From: Eucalyptus grandis
Lineage: Eukaryota > Streptophyta > Magnoliopsida > Myrtales > Myrtaceae
NCBI RefSeq assembly: GCF_016545825.1
Contig: NC_052622.1
Span: 48,032,770-48,096,769 of the forward strand
Reading direction: 5' to 3'
DNA length: 64,000 bases
The translations under genes and the position numbers were made by a program. Within the stretch, counting starts at the first letter, position 1; every line of letters begins with the position of its first letter. Below the pieces are notes generated by a model. It did no database searches and had not been told where the DNA came from. It saw nothing but the letters and a program-made list of their open reading frames with translations. Shown in pieces: positions 1-11,990 of the stretch.

Positions 1-425
1 ATCCATCGGCGCACATCCGTGGCCTCTGGCAACTGCACTCGTGGGCCCGCCTCCCGCACCCATCATGGCACATCGGCGGCCTCTTGCATCTGCACTCGTG
101 GGGTGGCTTCCCGCATCCATCGGCGCACATCCGTGGCCTCTGGCAACTGCACTCGTGGGCCCGCCTCCCGCACCCATCATGGCACATCGGCGGCCTCTTG
201 CATCTGCACTCGTGGGGTGGCCTCCCGCATCCATCAGGGCACATCCGTGGCCTCTTGCATATGCACTCGTGGGGTGGCCTCCCGCATCCATCAGCGCATT
301 TCAGTGGCCTCTTGCATCTGCACTCGTGGGCTGGCCTCCCGCATCCATCAGCGCATACCAGTGGCCTCTTGCATATGCACTCGTGGGCTGGCCTCCCGCA
401 TCCATCAGCGCATATTGGTGGCCCC
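1..425 (-). repeat. 57-bp in-frame tandem repeat in HIPP-1 exon 3 (at least 7 units)
   Basis: The string cactcgtggg recurs at 36, 93, 150, 207, 264, 321 and 378, an exact 57-bp spacing. On the minus strand each unit encodes 19 residues, consensus CADGCGRPxHECxCKRPxx. Positions 1..114 and 115..228 differ by a single base, so two-unit blocks of 114 bp were copied recently. The array continues past the left edge. Confidence 0.95.
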
Positions 426-1665
426 CCGCAGTGACAGTTACATGGACAGAACCAACCACAACCCCCATGATGACATGAGATACAAACATACACCTTCCCC
501 ATCATATACACCGGTGGGTAACCTATCACCGGTGGAGGTTTAACCTCTTTTTTTTCTTCTTCTTTTTTTTCTTCTCTTTTTGGTTCTTCTTTTTTTGGTT
601 CTTCTTTTTTTGGTGGCTCGGGGGGTATGATGTCGACGCCTAAAATGATATCTCTTCCCTTGCAACATATCTTTTGCCGGACCTTCTCAGGATCGCAACC
701 CACCACTTTGATCTTCACCTTGTTTTGTTTCTCGTCGAAGATTCGATCTTTTACTTCTGCGTTCACAAAGTATTATTAGCTTCAAGTATCACAAACACTC
801 GGTTCTATTCATCATAGATAGCAATAGGTAAAGATGCGCTATACAATAGGCATGATCGGTTTCCGATCCAATCCAATGGAACCGGTCACTATTTCTTTTT
901 CATGCTTCCATCCACATATCTTGTCATCCAAAGCATGACTAGAAACAAATTAAGAGCTCGAAACAAATCTTATGCTTCAATCCAAATATGTTATTATCCA
1001 ATTATAAGCTCTTTATTTCCTCAAAAACAATAAATTAAACCTGCTAATTTTCTTGAAAAAATAAAAATAATCAAAACAAAAATATTTTGTCGGTCCAATC
1101 CAATCCGATTCACCCTTGGAATAGGGAACCGGACCACCGAACACTAGTTTCACTTTTAAGAATTGAGAACCAGACCAGCACTCCTAGGAACCGCACCAAG
1201 CGAGCTAGTTCAGTCCCCAATTTGGGCGGTTCCCAGTTCGGACAGTCTATTTTGCACACACCTATAGTACACAATAGAAATAACACACGTATTATGGAAA
1301 GAGAAAGGGAAGAAAAAGAATTGATGCATACATCTATTATTTATTGACACGAAAAGAGAAGTACGCAGATTAATTAAATGAGGTAAAGGCAAGGGACTCA
1401 CGAGGGATCTCACACAGGATTTTCCTGATCTTCTTGTAACAGCGACAACACTGAAGATCCACTTTGATCATCATCTCCGTGACCTGTAACATTGAAAGCA
1501 AGCATAACAAAACTAGCTACAACATTGGGAAAGTATGGTCAAGAAGCTAAGTTCGAAAATTTAGATGAGAAGAACAGGAATAGAATCGAATAGAAGAAAT
1601 CAAGAAGATCGATGAGATAGAGAGGCAAGCTGAGGTGAATGCGGATATTGCACCTGCTCTGCCAT
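1..1665 (-). CDS. HIPP-1: HMA-domain isoprenylated-type protein with expanded Cys-rich repeat tail (partial, 3' end outside window)
   Basis: Three exons read on the minus strand: 1654..1665 (MAEQ), 1402..1483 (82 bp) and <1..756. Introns are 170 and 645 bp with GT donors and CAG acceptors, and the phases agree (phase 0, then phase 1 forming a Gln codon). Exon 2 encodes the first half of an HMA fold, with the CxxC motif in LQCCRCYKK. Exon 3 begins with the second half (VKIKVVGCDPEKVRQKICC), then a Lys/Glu/Pro linker, a Cys-dense stretch (CISCHHGGCGWFCPCNCHC), and at least seven 19-residue Cys repeats. The frame is open to the window edge, so the stop and any CaaX box are not visible. HMA/HIPP proteins are cytosolic or membrane-associated metal-binding proteins, and rice Pi21 is a defence-related relative. 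Metal binding is inferred. The near-identical exon layout of HIPP-2 supports the model strongly. Confidence 0.86.
1085..1270. repeat. Dispersed GGTTCC/GGTCC-rich repeat inside HIPP-1 intron 2
   Basis: The segment is rich in ggtccaatcc, ggaaccgg and cggttcccagttcgg motifs and ends in ttttgcacacacctata. The same segment lies in HIPP-2 intron 2 (about 39325..39510), and looser relatives occur near 3010..3125, 40905..41040 and 63010..63560. It looks like an unnamed dispersed plant repeat that predates the HIPP-1/HIPP-2 duplication. Confidence 0.4.
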
Positions 1666-1712
1666 GTTTCTTGAGCTAATAAGATGAATTGCCTCCTGAG
1701 CAAGTTTGCTTG

Positions 1713-1721
1713 CTTTAAATA
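1713..1721 (-). promoter_or_regulatory. Candidate TATA box of HIPP-1
   Basis: The minus strand reads TATTTAAAG 48 bp upstream of the ATG. HIPP-2 has the same nonamer at the same 48-bp distance (39951..39959). The short distance to the ATG implies a very short 5' leader, so this is plausible rather than certain. Confidence 0.45.
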
Positions 1722-4190
1722 GCGGAACGTGAAGGTTCATGCGGTGGTTTTGGTGTCATTTTCGTGTTGAATATTAGGAAGAACATGCGTTAAACTCATG
1801 ACGTTACAGTATTACATCACCAGGTCACCTGCATTATTGGTCTTTCACTTGCTTTACCATCCATTATCAAAAGAATTACACTCGATCACAGTCGATACTA
1901 CAACAGAAACAGGAAAAGCACAGAGGCGACTGCTAGAATTTCTTGAGTGGGTGTGTTGGGTTGAATCATATCATTTACATGTTTCGATGGTTTGCTCAGT
2001 ACATGCAACGGAAATCGTGTGGATTGCCCATCGAGTATGTTGCAAAATATTTGCTCGAACAGTAATAAACAAAACAAGAACGTAACTTAGATATTGGATT
2101 CACTAGTTCAATCAGTGTGACTTACTTCACAGGGAGAGAAACATAGGGTTCAACTATAGATTAAACGATACAACGGAGATTAAAATCATATTTAGGTCAC
2201 TCAAATAGGCTAGGTGTTTTTTAGCTTTCACCCACATCCAATAATTGGCATGGTGTTTAATTCCCATCTCTTTTCACAAAGGAGTTCACAAATCTCATCA
2301 CGGGATTTATTAACTTCAAACACAAACTCGTTCTTTCATGGATGCACTTCACGATCAGCACTTGAACTCCTGAAAATTGTCCATAAATTCTATTGGAAAC
2401 CACCAAGCAGGAGACCACATTCTGATCATCAATGGCATTGAACAAATACGACCTCCTTGGAGAATATATATCTTAAACTTTAAAATGGAAACTTTCTTGA
2501 GCTGTCTCCAACATTTGACTAGGAAATTGCTGTACTTTCCACACCAACTTTACATGGTTTGCTCCAAAGTCCAAGTTGGTCTTTGAAACCGTGACATGAT
2601 TCTAACAAAGTATATCAAACGACAAAATATTATGTCAAACCATGTCGGAATATTGCAAAGATGAGTTAAGCATATATGAAAGTGGTAGTGATAATGCAAT
2701 AGAAATTCAATACCTTTATATGGGGAGATTGTGAAGAGGAACTCAAATCTCTAATTGTTAATATATGCAGTTAGATCCACCTTTACTCAAAAGCTTAAGC
2801 TAATGAATTATACGTCAACGAAGATTTATAGGTGCATCTTAACAAAAGGATCAATGTAGAAAATATTATGTAGACACACAATACATGGAAGTTATGACAA
2901 ACTTAACAATGCAAATCAGGTCTCGTCTTCCTTCCAAACCCCCACAACCCTTGGGAAAAGGTATGAAATCTAAAAACTCTACTGAAAATCAGACTATTTA
3001 TATGAAATGTGTTAAAGAGTGATCGGTCCTAAGGTGATGGTAGAAACCAGACCAAGTATAGTCGGTTACCAGATTGTGAAACTAGGAACCTGAAACAAGA
3101 CCAGACTGATTGGCCTTCGATCCTGAAACCGGTGATTTCTTGTTCTTCTTCTTATTTGTTTGATTTATTCTATTCCCTAAAAGCAGGAGTTCTCTAACAT
3201 TAAAAGAAAAAAATTATTAATTACAGTTTGCTTCAGAATATATAAATAAATCATGGCTAGTCCGTCAATCCGATACTATTGGTCCGGTTCTTTACGTGGA
3301 AAGTAGCTTTTCAAACAAAAATAATAATAATATGAAACCAAACTACATCAGGAAATCAAAAGATAGTGGAACAAAAACAAAATTGAATAATTCTCCTACT
3401 GCACGTACACAATTTGGTCGGCGATGGGGATAAGGATCATGTTGGTCTTTGGAATAATTCTATTTTGTTTCTCTCCATGCCATTCGCAGCCTTTTACTAT
3501 TACGTTGATTTTTCCACGATTAAATAGACAGCTCTAGGATTGGCGACCGCGAATATAACAGTGGAATCCATCAGTGAAATGAGCATGAGCTATCGATTGG
3601 AATGAACAAAGAAGCTTCCCTCATCAGCTTCCCGCGAATATTAAATAGACCGATTGTGTTTTTTTTTCTTTCTTTCTTTTTACTTCTTCCTCAGCTGCTC
3701 GGACAATCGACCACAGACAAAGGCTAGCGAGGCTTGCCCTTATCGAATTTGGAGAGGGCTGACCTTGCTGGAATTGCCCTCGTACGGACCAACAATCAGT
3801 GAAGGAAGAAGGGGAAAAAGGAAACAAAACAAAAAATTAATTTTAAACTTCAAAAATTGTTCTCATTACTACCGACCATGTTACATAGGATGGTAGGCAT
3901 TCGTGTTAGCAATTTCGAACCAAAATTGGTTGAATGGATCACATTGAGAAATTGTCAAAAGGTGAAAAGTTTTAGACATAATTGGTATACAAATACAATA
4001 GGCTTGGGATTTTTTTTGGTAATTATTTAAAAAAAAATGAGTTATTTAAAAGAAATCAACTCAAACAGATAACATGGGAAATTAGCTACACCCATCAATT
4101 AGAGACAGAGACAGAGAGAAGAGGGGGCTGTTCCATGTTCCTGGGGGCCCTAATGGAATGACGACGTTTGTCTTTTGGATGGGAATGGGT

Positions 4191-4214
4191 CGAGAGAGAG
4201 AGAGAGAGAGAGAG
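4191..4214. repeat. (GA)n microsatellite
   Basis: A run of about 12 ga dinucleotides. The block A copy near 42105 has only a few units, so the run expanded after the duplication or contracted in the other copy. Confidence 0.85.
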
Positions 4215-4278
4215 CATGTGCTCCTACCTAATACTGATAGCTGCCCACCAGTTACCACTTTGTTTCTTCCTTCGTTCT

Positions 4279-4918
4279 GTACTTTCTCCTTTTTCTCTTT
4301 CTTTCGTTCATGGCTCTTGTAATGATGTTAGATTCCAATTCCCATCCCTAATATGTGGTTTTCTTGCTTCGCGGTTTCAGTGGTCGAAGTTGGTTCTCTC
4401 GAAGATAGCGAGTCGTAAGTCAATAATGAAATGGGGGTAACTTCTGGTTTTTTGTTTGACGCCAAAAGATTTTCACTAAGTGCTGCAAAGTATCAAACCG
4501 CCATTAGGTAAGGAAAAGTACCGATTTTTTCTATCCAGAAAATTTGTTGGTAACTTATTACGCTTTTATCAAATTTAATTATTTTTATAGTTTGCAATAT
4601 GAGACTGACTTGTGATCAATTACAATCAAAGATTGTGGAATTAATTGTTTTTACCATAAACTCGTAAAATTAATTTATCATGTTCAAGGAAAAATATAAG
4701 TTTGTTTCCTTTGTTTGGTACTCTCTCTATTTTCTCTTTCTTTCGTTCATGGCTCTTGTAATGATGTTAGTCAATTCCCATCCCTAAAATGTGGTTTTCT
4801 TGCTTCGCCGTTTCAGTGTCGAAGTTGGTTCTCTCGAAAGTAGCGAATCCAAAGTCAAGGATGAAATAGGAGCAACTTTTGTTTTTTCATTTGACATCGA
4901 AAGATTTCACTGAGGGGT
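4279..4918 (+). repeat. Local direct duplication of about 200 bp inside block A copy 1
   Basis: Positions 4279..4484 and 4719..4918 are clearly related: both carry ctttctttcgttcatggctc and aagttggttctctcgaa, and both end in a caaaagattt- or gaaagattt-like sequence. Block A copy 2 holds only one counterpart (about 42247..42440). Confidence 0.7.
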
Positions 4919-5386
4919 GAATGATAACCATTATGTTCCAGAAATAGACTTTTCTATTTCTATTTCTAGAAGAGTTTCTAAGCAAAAATAACCGTTTGAT
5001 TACGACACAAAATTTCTACTCTAAAAATAAAAATTCGTTTCATAACGACACAAAATTTCCTCCTTTCGGACGATGGCAAACCGGCGGACGGCGGTGACGG
5101 ATGGAGGCAACGACTGGTGACCGGTAGCAGCAACGATTGGTGACCGGCGGCCGACGAAGGCGGCGACGAACGATGACCAGCGATGGCAACGACGACGGAC
5201 AACTCGTGATCAATTACAATTGAAGATTGCAGAATTAATTGTTTTTGGCCATAAGCACGTAAAATTAACCTATCATGTTCTTGATGCCAAGCCAGTCTTC
5301 TGAGGTGCAAATCTTTCTTTGAGGCCCGAAAAAGAAGACGTTCTTTTATATGTTTGTATTATGTTTGGCTTGATCGAGTGAAATTC

Positions 5387-7921
5387 GTGAATAGAATGAG
5401 TGAACTAAACAAATTTGAAATCCTCATTATTATGAAAATGTTTCAGATGGGTTTAACGTCAACTGAAAATTTTCTCGTCTTTTGTTCTTTTAGGTTCTAT
5501 GCTTGAAAATTATGACATTATAAATAGTCTTTGGACTTGTAGGTTTTTATATTTTTAAGAAATATAAACGGAAATGACTTCTGGTGAATATATAAACTTG
5601 GTGCATCATATTTTTCTAGCATCATAAATGTTATTATTGTGAGAATGTAGCACTTTTCCAGATTTATGTCTCTGCCAATTTCCTTATATTGATTGACATG
5701 GCGATTTGCTTTGAGATATCAACTAGCATTATAAGGAAATTTATTGTTGGACGTAATTGATCAATAGATTAGGCAATACGCCATGCCATGAACACTTGTT
5801 TATTTGTCTTCCAATTTCCTGAAATTGCTGGACGTAATTGATCAATACATTAGGTGCCGTGCAAAGTTCTTTAGATGGCAACTACAATTATGAACTTTCT
5901 TTTTAATTATTGTCCAATTGTTTGTAGGATATGGCTTGAATTTGTCCCCCAACAATATTTAGGATAATTCTTCTCAATTAACTTGTCACAATGATTAAAT
6001 TCAAATCTCGCTAGTAACGGGTGATTGAATTTTCACAATGATTGGTGAATTATCTTTGGAGCAAGTGTATGACTTTTTTGGTAATGGAGAAATAAGTTAC
6101 TTTTCAGGATAACTTAGTTTTCCTTTCGAATTCAATCTAAGCAATTTGGTCATACACAAAGAAATCATTAAAGCTTTGTATATAAATAACTCAATCTTAC
6201 GTGGATCATGGAATTCTCCGATTTTGTTCAGATAGGGTACTTCACCTACCGCATGGATTAAACTGAATACTGATGGGGCATCTAAAGGCAAACCATAACT
6301 TATTACTGCAAGGGGTTTATTTAGAAATAAATAGGGTGAGTAGCTTTGTGGTTTTGCCGCATTCTTAGGAATATGTTCATCGACACACGTAGAACTTTGG
6401 GCTTTGTGGTTGGGACTCAATTTCACAAGAAACTTGGTTTTAATAAGATCATCATGAAGATTGACTCCAAAGTCATCATTGATCTTGTTAGTCCAAAGTT
6501 GATGATTGATACTGCTAGCCCTGCTTTGTTTAAAGATATCAGATAACTAATGTGCTTTGTACTTTTGAATTTAAAGTGCAACATAACTTTCTAAAAAGAA
6601 ATTGCTGTATTGACTAGCTTGCTAATTTTGGAACTAATATGCATTTGGATACTAGTTTATTTTCATTACCTCTTATAGAGTTACTTCATGTTTTATTATA
6701 TAATAAAATAGGGATAATAAATTTACCGACGTTAAATTTTTATATTCAACTTTAGCCTTTTTTTCATAAAAAAAATTGAAATCAGAAAACCATTGGAAAG
6801 GCATAACGAATGTTTTTAGCTGTTGTTGGAGAGACAGAGAAACGAACAGCCAGAAGTCCCTCACATCTTTCATTGTGTAATTTAATTGCTTGATCATGAT
6901 TATGTGTTATCGCAACTCAAACTTAGCAAATCCCAACTTGGAGAAAAATTGAAGGCCAAAATTTTGTCGATTTATTCCAATTTGGCAACGATAGTACTTA
7001 AATATGAGCAACTACTTAAGGATAAAGATGGAAGGCCACATGAAACTTTGCACAAAATGTGCCTTTCATGGAATAATATGGGTCATATAATGAATTTGAC
7101 CAAGATAAAATTAAGCAAGGAAAAATCAAATTTGCCAATGACAATGAGGCACATGATGACTTTTAATTATCTAATTTAAAATAATCAAATGATCAATGAA
7201 TCATTCGAATATTTTAGAAGGTGATATTTATTTACTCCAAAAAATTAACCAACTTTTGGTTATTATCAATATGTGGTAGACTTAGCTAATAAGAGCAAAG
7301 TTTAGTCATGATCAAAATTATTGACGATATGATGAATCAAGAACTTGGAGGAATTGACAGAAAGTGGATTCAACCATTTTGGATGCAACCATCAAAGAAG
7401 TAACTATATAATTGAGTTGAAGAAATCGTCGAGATGGTGGAGTCGATGAAAATGTCAAGGTAGTGGAGTCAATATAACCAATTGAATATCTGTAGGTAAC
7501 TGTCTATTATAGGCTTTAGATAGTCACATCGTACTCTTCAAAGCCTCCGGCACAGACAAACAAACTTATTATCTTTCAATTTCGACACTATACTTATAAT
7601 TTCCACAGTCGTATCGTTGATTAAATTCCAGCATGTTTCTTAATTGTAGTTTCCAAATCTGCGCCATCGATTAAATTCCGGCATGTCTTTTTGCTATAGT
7701 TCCTGGGTGCCTTGTCATCAATTAAATTCCCAAATCGCATCTTTATATTCTTAGGCTACATCATTAATGAAATCCCGCATAGTTTGTATACGTATTGCTC
7801 TATTTGATGTGAAATTATCAATTCCCTTGTCTACTTGTGATATTTCCTATCCAGAATTGCCACAAAATCTATCTCCTCTAATTAAAACCAGAGAATGACT
7901 TTTGGTGAAAGATATTTCGCT
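5387..7921. other. Intergenic AT-rich DNA with an RNase H relic and a small block-B-like piece
   Basis: At about 5610..5800 the sequence resembles the start of block B (ttccttatattga, a gagatatcaa stretch, ggacgtaattgat). A decayed RNase H domain lies at 6254..6510. An open frame of 97 codons at 6886..7179 has no recognisable domain and is not called as a gene. I see nothing else supportable. Confidence 0.5.
6254..6510 (+). pseudogene. Degenerate RNase H-like domain (plant retroelement type)
   Basis: The plus-strand translation reads WIKLNTDGASKGKP, stop, then a segment with FAAFLGICSSTHVELWALWL, then, after a frameshift, IIMKIDSKVIIDLV. The three acidic positions expected in an RNase H fold can be placed: Asp in NTDGA, Glu in VELWAL and Asp in KIDSK. 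At least three in-frame stops and a frameshift show it is dead. This type occurs in plant non-LTR retroelement proteins and in domesticated relatives. No reverse transcriptase is visible beside it. Confidence 0.65.
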
Positions 7922-10575
7922 TATCGTGAACTAAATTTTTGGGTGCACCACCTCAAATTAGGCTAATTAGTTACCAAACCTAAACTTAGCTCGGACTCTT
8001 CTAAGCCCATACCAATTCGCGACTTAGGTTCAAGTTCTTAACATGAAAATGATTTTTTAATTAGGAGTCGCCACTAATCTATTTTTGTTGGGTCGATTAG
8101 AAACCCAAGTAAAGTAACAGGAGATTTACTTTACTCCTATGAACCAGAGATTATGAGTTCGGGGACTAAGTTACGCTAGATTTCTCTAACGCCCTTTCAG
8201 TACCTTTGCCTTTTTATTTTAAAAAATATTTTGCAGGCAGCTTGAATTGATTTTAATTTACCTCCTTAACATATGAGGTGATCATACAAATGCGCAAACC
8301 ACCAATTAAACACCTAAATGAAGCAATGAATAAATTGTGTGACTTACCTCATAGCAATGAAAGTATCTACAATGTTAGCTCAGAATTCACATCGACAATC
8401 CTAGATATGATTTCTAATTAACATGCAATCATTTAATTTTGATTTTCACTTTATTTAATGAGAATCATGCAATACATGCTACTAATTTAACATGAAATGA
8501 TATGACGTGACAATATGACCTAAACTATATAACATGAGTAAGCATGCAATCTATCCTAAAGCATGAAATTAATTTATTCTAATTTTTTTCTATTTTCCCT
8601 GAAATTTGAAATTGAAGGAATGCAACAATTAAATATGCAATCTAAATTAATCAAATGACCTAATTCTAATGACGAGCAATTTCTAACTAAATGAACCTAG
8701 CAACAATCACTAGATGACAAAAATTTTATAAACCTAATCCTACATGTCCATGATTTATTAAACCTAAACACTTTGATGCAAGATTTTTATTTTTTTTTTC
8801 TTATTTTTTGATGTTTTTAGTGTTTTTCCAAGATAAGTAAATTATCAAATAAACAAATCAAAATATTTAACAAATAAAGGATTGAAATAATCGAAAAAAT
8901 AACCTGTTGTCTCATAGGTCAAATTAACGATTACTCTAATCCTAAACATCACGACAAAGAGTTCAAAATAATTAAAAATCTGATCCGAAGTTTTATGGAT
9001 CAAATTAATAATTATAATGATTTAACAATTAAAATTCTACCAAAATGCCCAAAAATTAATATAATTAAAAAAATGATTCGACGTCTTACGGATCAAATTA
9101 ATAATTACAATAATTTTGAGCAAAACCCATGCGGATAATGCAACAAGATTTATGAAGTAAATATTGACATCCAATATTATAATTTAAATAAATAAACTTA
9201 AAAAATGCTATCAAATAAAATAAAATAAGATAAATAAAAATAAAAACAAAAACTAGTCTACCTAAAAGGAAACAGCTGATTAGTCAATGCCGGGCGGAAG
9301 TTGGAGCATGGCAGAGGGCGTGCAGGCGGCGACGGGGCTACTAGTGGCAGCGACTCTCAAGGCTCCTACGAAGGCTGGACAGCGAACAGAGGCGGAGCAG
9401 CAACGGCGAGCGGGCAAAGGTACTGGTGTAGTGGCGGCGGCTGATGGAGGCAGACCACCGGTTTGTTGGGCACAAGCTACAGAGGCGCGGCGTCAGATAC
9501 TGGCGAGCAGTAGCGTCACGGGTTGCAGCAGTGGTGGTGAGCAGTGGCGTTAGGGCGAGCTCACGGGTGCAAAGGCTCGGCGTCGGGTCGTCGCGGGCAG
9601 AGATGCTATGGCGTCGGTGACGGAAGTCGCACAGGCGAGGCTGAGGCATTGCTGGTGCAGTGGCCGGTGCAGGGGCGTTGGGGTTGCAGTGCCGCAGCAG
9701 TGGGCACGGAGCTACTGCAGAATCATCGTGCGAAGGAGGGGGCGCCAAACACCGGGCAGCCGTGAATGGAGGCGCTGCAGGGGCATAGTCAGGTGTTGGC
9801 TCGAGCAGAGGCGGTGGGCGACGGCAACGCAACAGGCAACGTCGGGCACCGGGTCGAGCAAAAGCCGAAGGCATGAGCGTCGCTACTACTCGAAGGCCGG
9901 TGGCGCAACCCGGAGATCGGAAATTTCAATGATCAGTGATGCAACAAAAAGAACCCCTAGAGAAGATGAATAGTAGGGATCTTGTCAATTGTTCTTTTTT
10001 CTTCTTCTTCTTTTTTCTCCTAATGGCTGGTCAGTTCCTCGTAGACTTCTTTACTACAGCACTCTTTTTGACTTTTTTCCTTTCCACAAACAAACGAATT
10101 TTTGTTTTCTCTCTTCAATTTCCAACTCTAATAAACCCCAGGAAACGACTCCTCACGTATTTGCTCTCAAATTTTTCGAATTCCCTTCGTAGTCACGAAA
10201 AATGCAGCTCTCTTTTATCGTGATTCTAGACAGCCTCTTCGTATAGTATTTTCCGAGTTTCCATCTTCTATCGCATTAAATCAAAACTGTAAATTAGATC
10301 GTGATTTCGCAATCAGCTCAATTTTGCTCAAATTTCTTCCATTTTGTAAAAATTCTTACCATTTATTCATCTTATTTTTAAATTGCTTCTGTATTTATCA
10401 AAATCTGAATATTCATCAAAATTTCAAACTTCCATGCATAATCAATCAAATCAATTTTCCAATTTTTTCCATTTTTTCATTTTATTTGTTTTGATGCATT
10501 TTTTTTAGGGGTTAAAATTAATCCCTAATTTATATTTAAAAAATCAATGACTAGGTCGCCAAAATTTAGGTGTCA
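7922..10575 (-). repeat. 3' LTR of the minus-strand Tat-like element (2654 bp)
   Basis: It shares its outer parts with 15099..17046: the ctaaattt-to-cctttttattttaaaaaat end, the GC-rich island (about 9285..9960), the ttccaactctaataaacccc stretch and the terminus. It is about 700 bp longer than its partner, because about 8230..9240 has no counterpart there. Confidence 0.8.
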
Positions 10576-10840
10576 AAAGCTACCTATTTTTGAAGGTGAG
10601 CTCGTAGAGGTTGCCTTCAAAAACAAATTGAGACCTAAATTTTGATCATGCACATGCACTAAATGACTTTTTTGTTTTTTGTTTTTTGTCTTTTTTTTTT
10701 TTTGAAAAAATGAATCCCATTTTGAAATGCAATTTATGTGATGCGTGATAATGCTTATGCAAAAGATAAAGGAACCTACCTAGAACAACTTACCTTCAAG
10801 GAGGGTAGAGTAATTCAAGATTGTTGGTGTTACATGTCTA

Positions 10841-11320
10841 GGACCCATACCATTCTACGGTCACCTAGAATAGTAACATGACTTTACAAAGAGACTGCTT
10901 TCCTAGGACCCGTACCATTCTACGATTGCCTTGATAAAGAAATTGACCTTCCAAGACCCGTACCATTATACGGTCGCTCAAAATGGGGAAATAAATGTTG
11001 TTTAGGTACTACGGTCGCCTAAACGGGGATTCGCTTTCCAGGACCCGTATCATTTTATGGTCGCCTGTATAGGGAAATAGGTGTTGTCTAGGACCCGTAT
11101 CATTCTACGATCGCCTAAACTGTGATTCATTTTCCAAAACCCGTACCATTCTATGGTCGCCTGAATAGGAAAATAAATGTTGCATAGGACCCATACCATT
11201 CTACGGTCGCCTAAATAGGAAAATAAATGTTACCTAGGACCTGTACCATTCTACGGTCACCTAAACTGAGGTTTTTCTTGGTTAGGACCTGGACCTTTCT
11301 TCGGTCGCCTAAATCAAAAT
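10841..11320. repeat. Minisatellite, about 48-50 bp period, about 9-10 copies
   Basis: The motif ggacccgtaccattctacgg recurs with changes at about 10841, 10906, 10954, 11041, 11091, 11138, 11187, 11237 and 11285. It lies in what would be the 3' untranslated region of the minus-strand element. Confidence 0.85.
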
Positions 11321-11469
11321 GAATCTGGGAAAAATCTTTGGGAGGCAACTCCATCGAATGCCAGTGCTTGGAAATGAATACATGTACAATGACAAGTATT
11401 TAAGGTATGGATAGAAATATACTTACCTGATGACATCTCCGATCCTTAGGGATATGTTTCCTAAATTAA

Positions 11470-11990
11470 TGAAGTGACTCTAGGCTTCGGAAGCACACCA
11501 TGTTGATGAAGGGGAACTTCGAGCTACGGAAGCACGCCGATTTGATAATGGGTACTTTGGGCTACAGAAACACACCGGGTCAGAAATTTCGAGCTATGAA
11601 AGCACACCGGTTCAATGAAAGGGACTCTGGGCTACAAAAGCATGCCAGGTCAATATAAAGGACACCGAGCTATGGAAGCACGCTAGGTCGATGAAATAGA
11701 CTCTAGGCTACAAAAGCATGCTAGGTCAATTTAAAGGAGACCGGGCTATGGAAGCACGTCGGGTCGATGAAAGGGACTATGGGCTACAAAAGCACGCCGG
11801 GTCAATATAAAGGACACTGAACTATAGAAGCATGCTGGGTCAATGAAAGGGACTTTGGGCTATGAAAGCACACCAGGTCAATATAAAGGATACCAGGCTA
11901 TAGAAGCACGCCGGGTCGTTGAAAGGGACTCTGGGCTACGAAAGCATGCCAGGTCAATATAAAGAACAGCTTGACCAAGTCAAGTGTCGA
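11470..11990. repeat. Minisatellite, about 38 bp period, about 12 copies
   Basis: The motif gggctacgaaagcacgccgg recurs at 38-bp steps (11591, 11629, 11667, 11705, 11743, 11781, 11819, 11857, 11895, 11933); the first few units are longer. Alternate units differ between ggactctgggctac and ggacaccgagctat, so a 76-bp higher-order period is present. Confidence 0.85.

Larger units (their letters stand above)
1..5386. repeat. Segmental duplication block A, copy 1 (HIPP-1 plus upstream DNA)
   Basis: Read side by side, this block matches about 38270..42757 in the same orientation through the HIPP gene, promoter and non-coding upstream DNA. Homology ends after tgatcgagtgaaattc (5386 here, 42757 there). 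Copy 1 holds about 360 bp near 2480..2830 missing from copy 2, and an extra stretch at about 4920..5200. Between 1722 and 5386 I see no credible gene. Confidence 0.85.

Noticed and set aside
1..425. Regularly spaced repeats resembling a CRISPR array
   Set aside because: There are no unique spacers: the whole 57-bp unit repeats and encodes protein in a eukaryotic gene.
19..543. Plus-strand ORFs across the 57-bp repeats (up to 174 aa)
   Set aside because: They are antisense shadows of the HIPP-1 tail. A tandem repeat with a period divisible by three leaves several frames open. The minus frame has the HMA domain and splice sites.
4978..5310. 110-codon minus-strand ORF in block A copy 1
   Set aside because: It spans a stretch absent from block A copy 2, with ggcgac/cgacga-rich low-complexity sequence; no domain.
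6886..7179. 97-codon plus-strand ORF as a gene
   Set aside because: No domain, no paralogue in the window, no splice or promoter context; AT-rich DNA of this length can give such a frame by chance.
9287..9973. GC-rich ORFs of 73-177 aa on both strands
   Set aside because: They lie in the LTR island of the minus-strand element and are broken differently in the partner LTR at 15708..16408.
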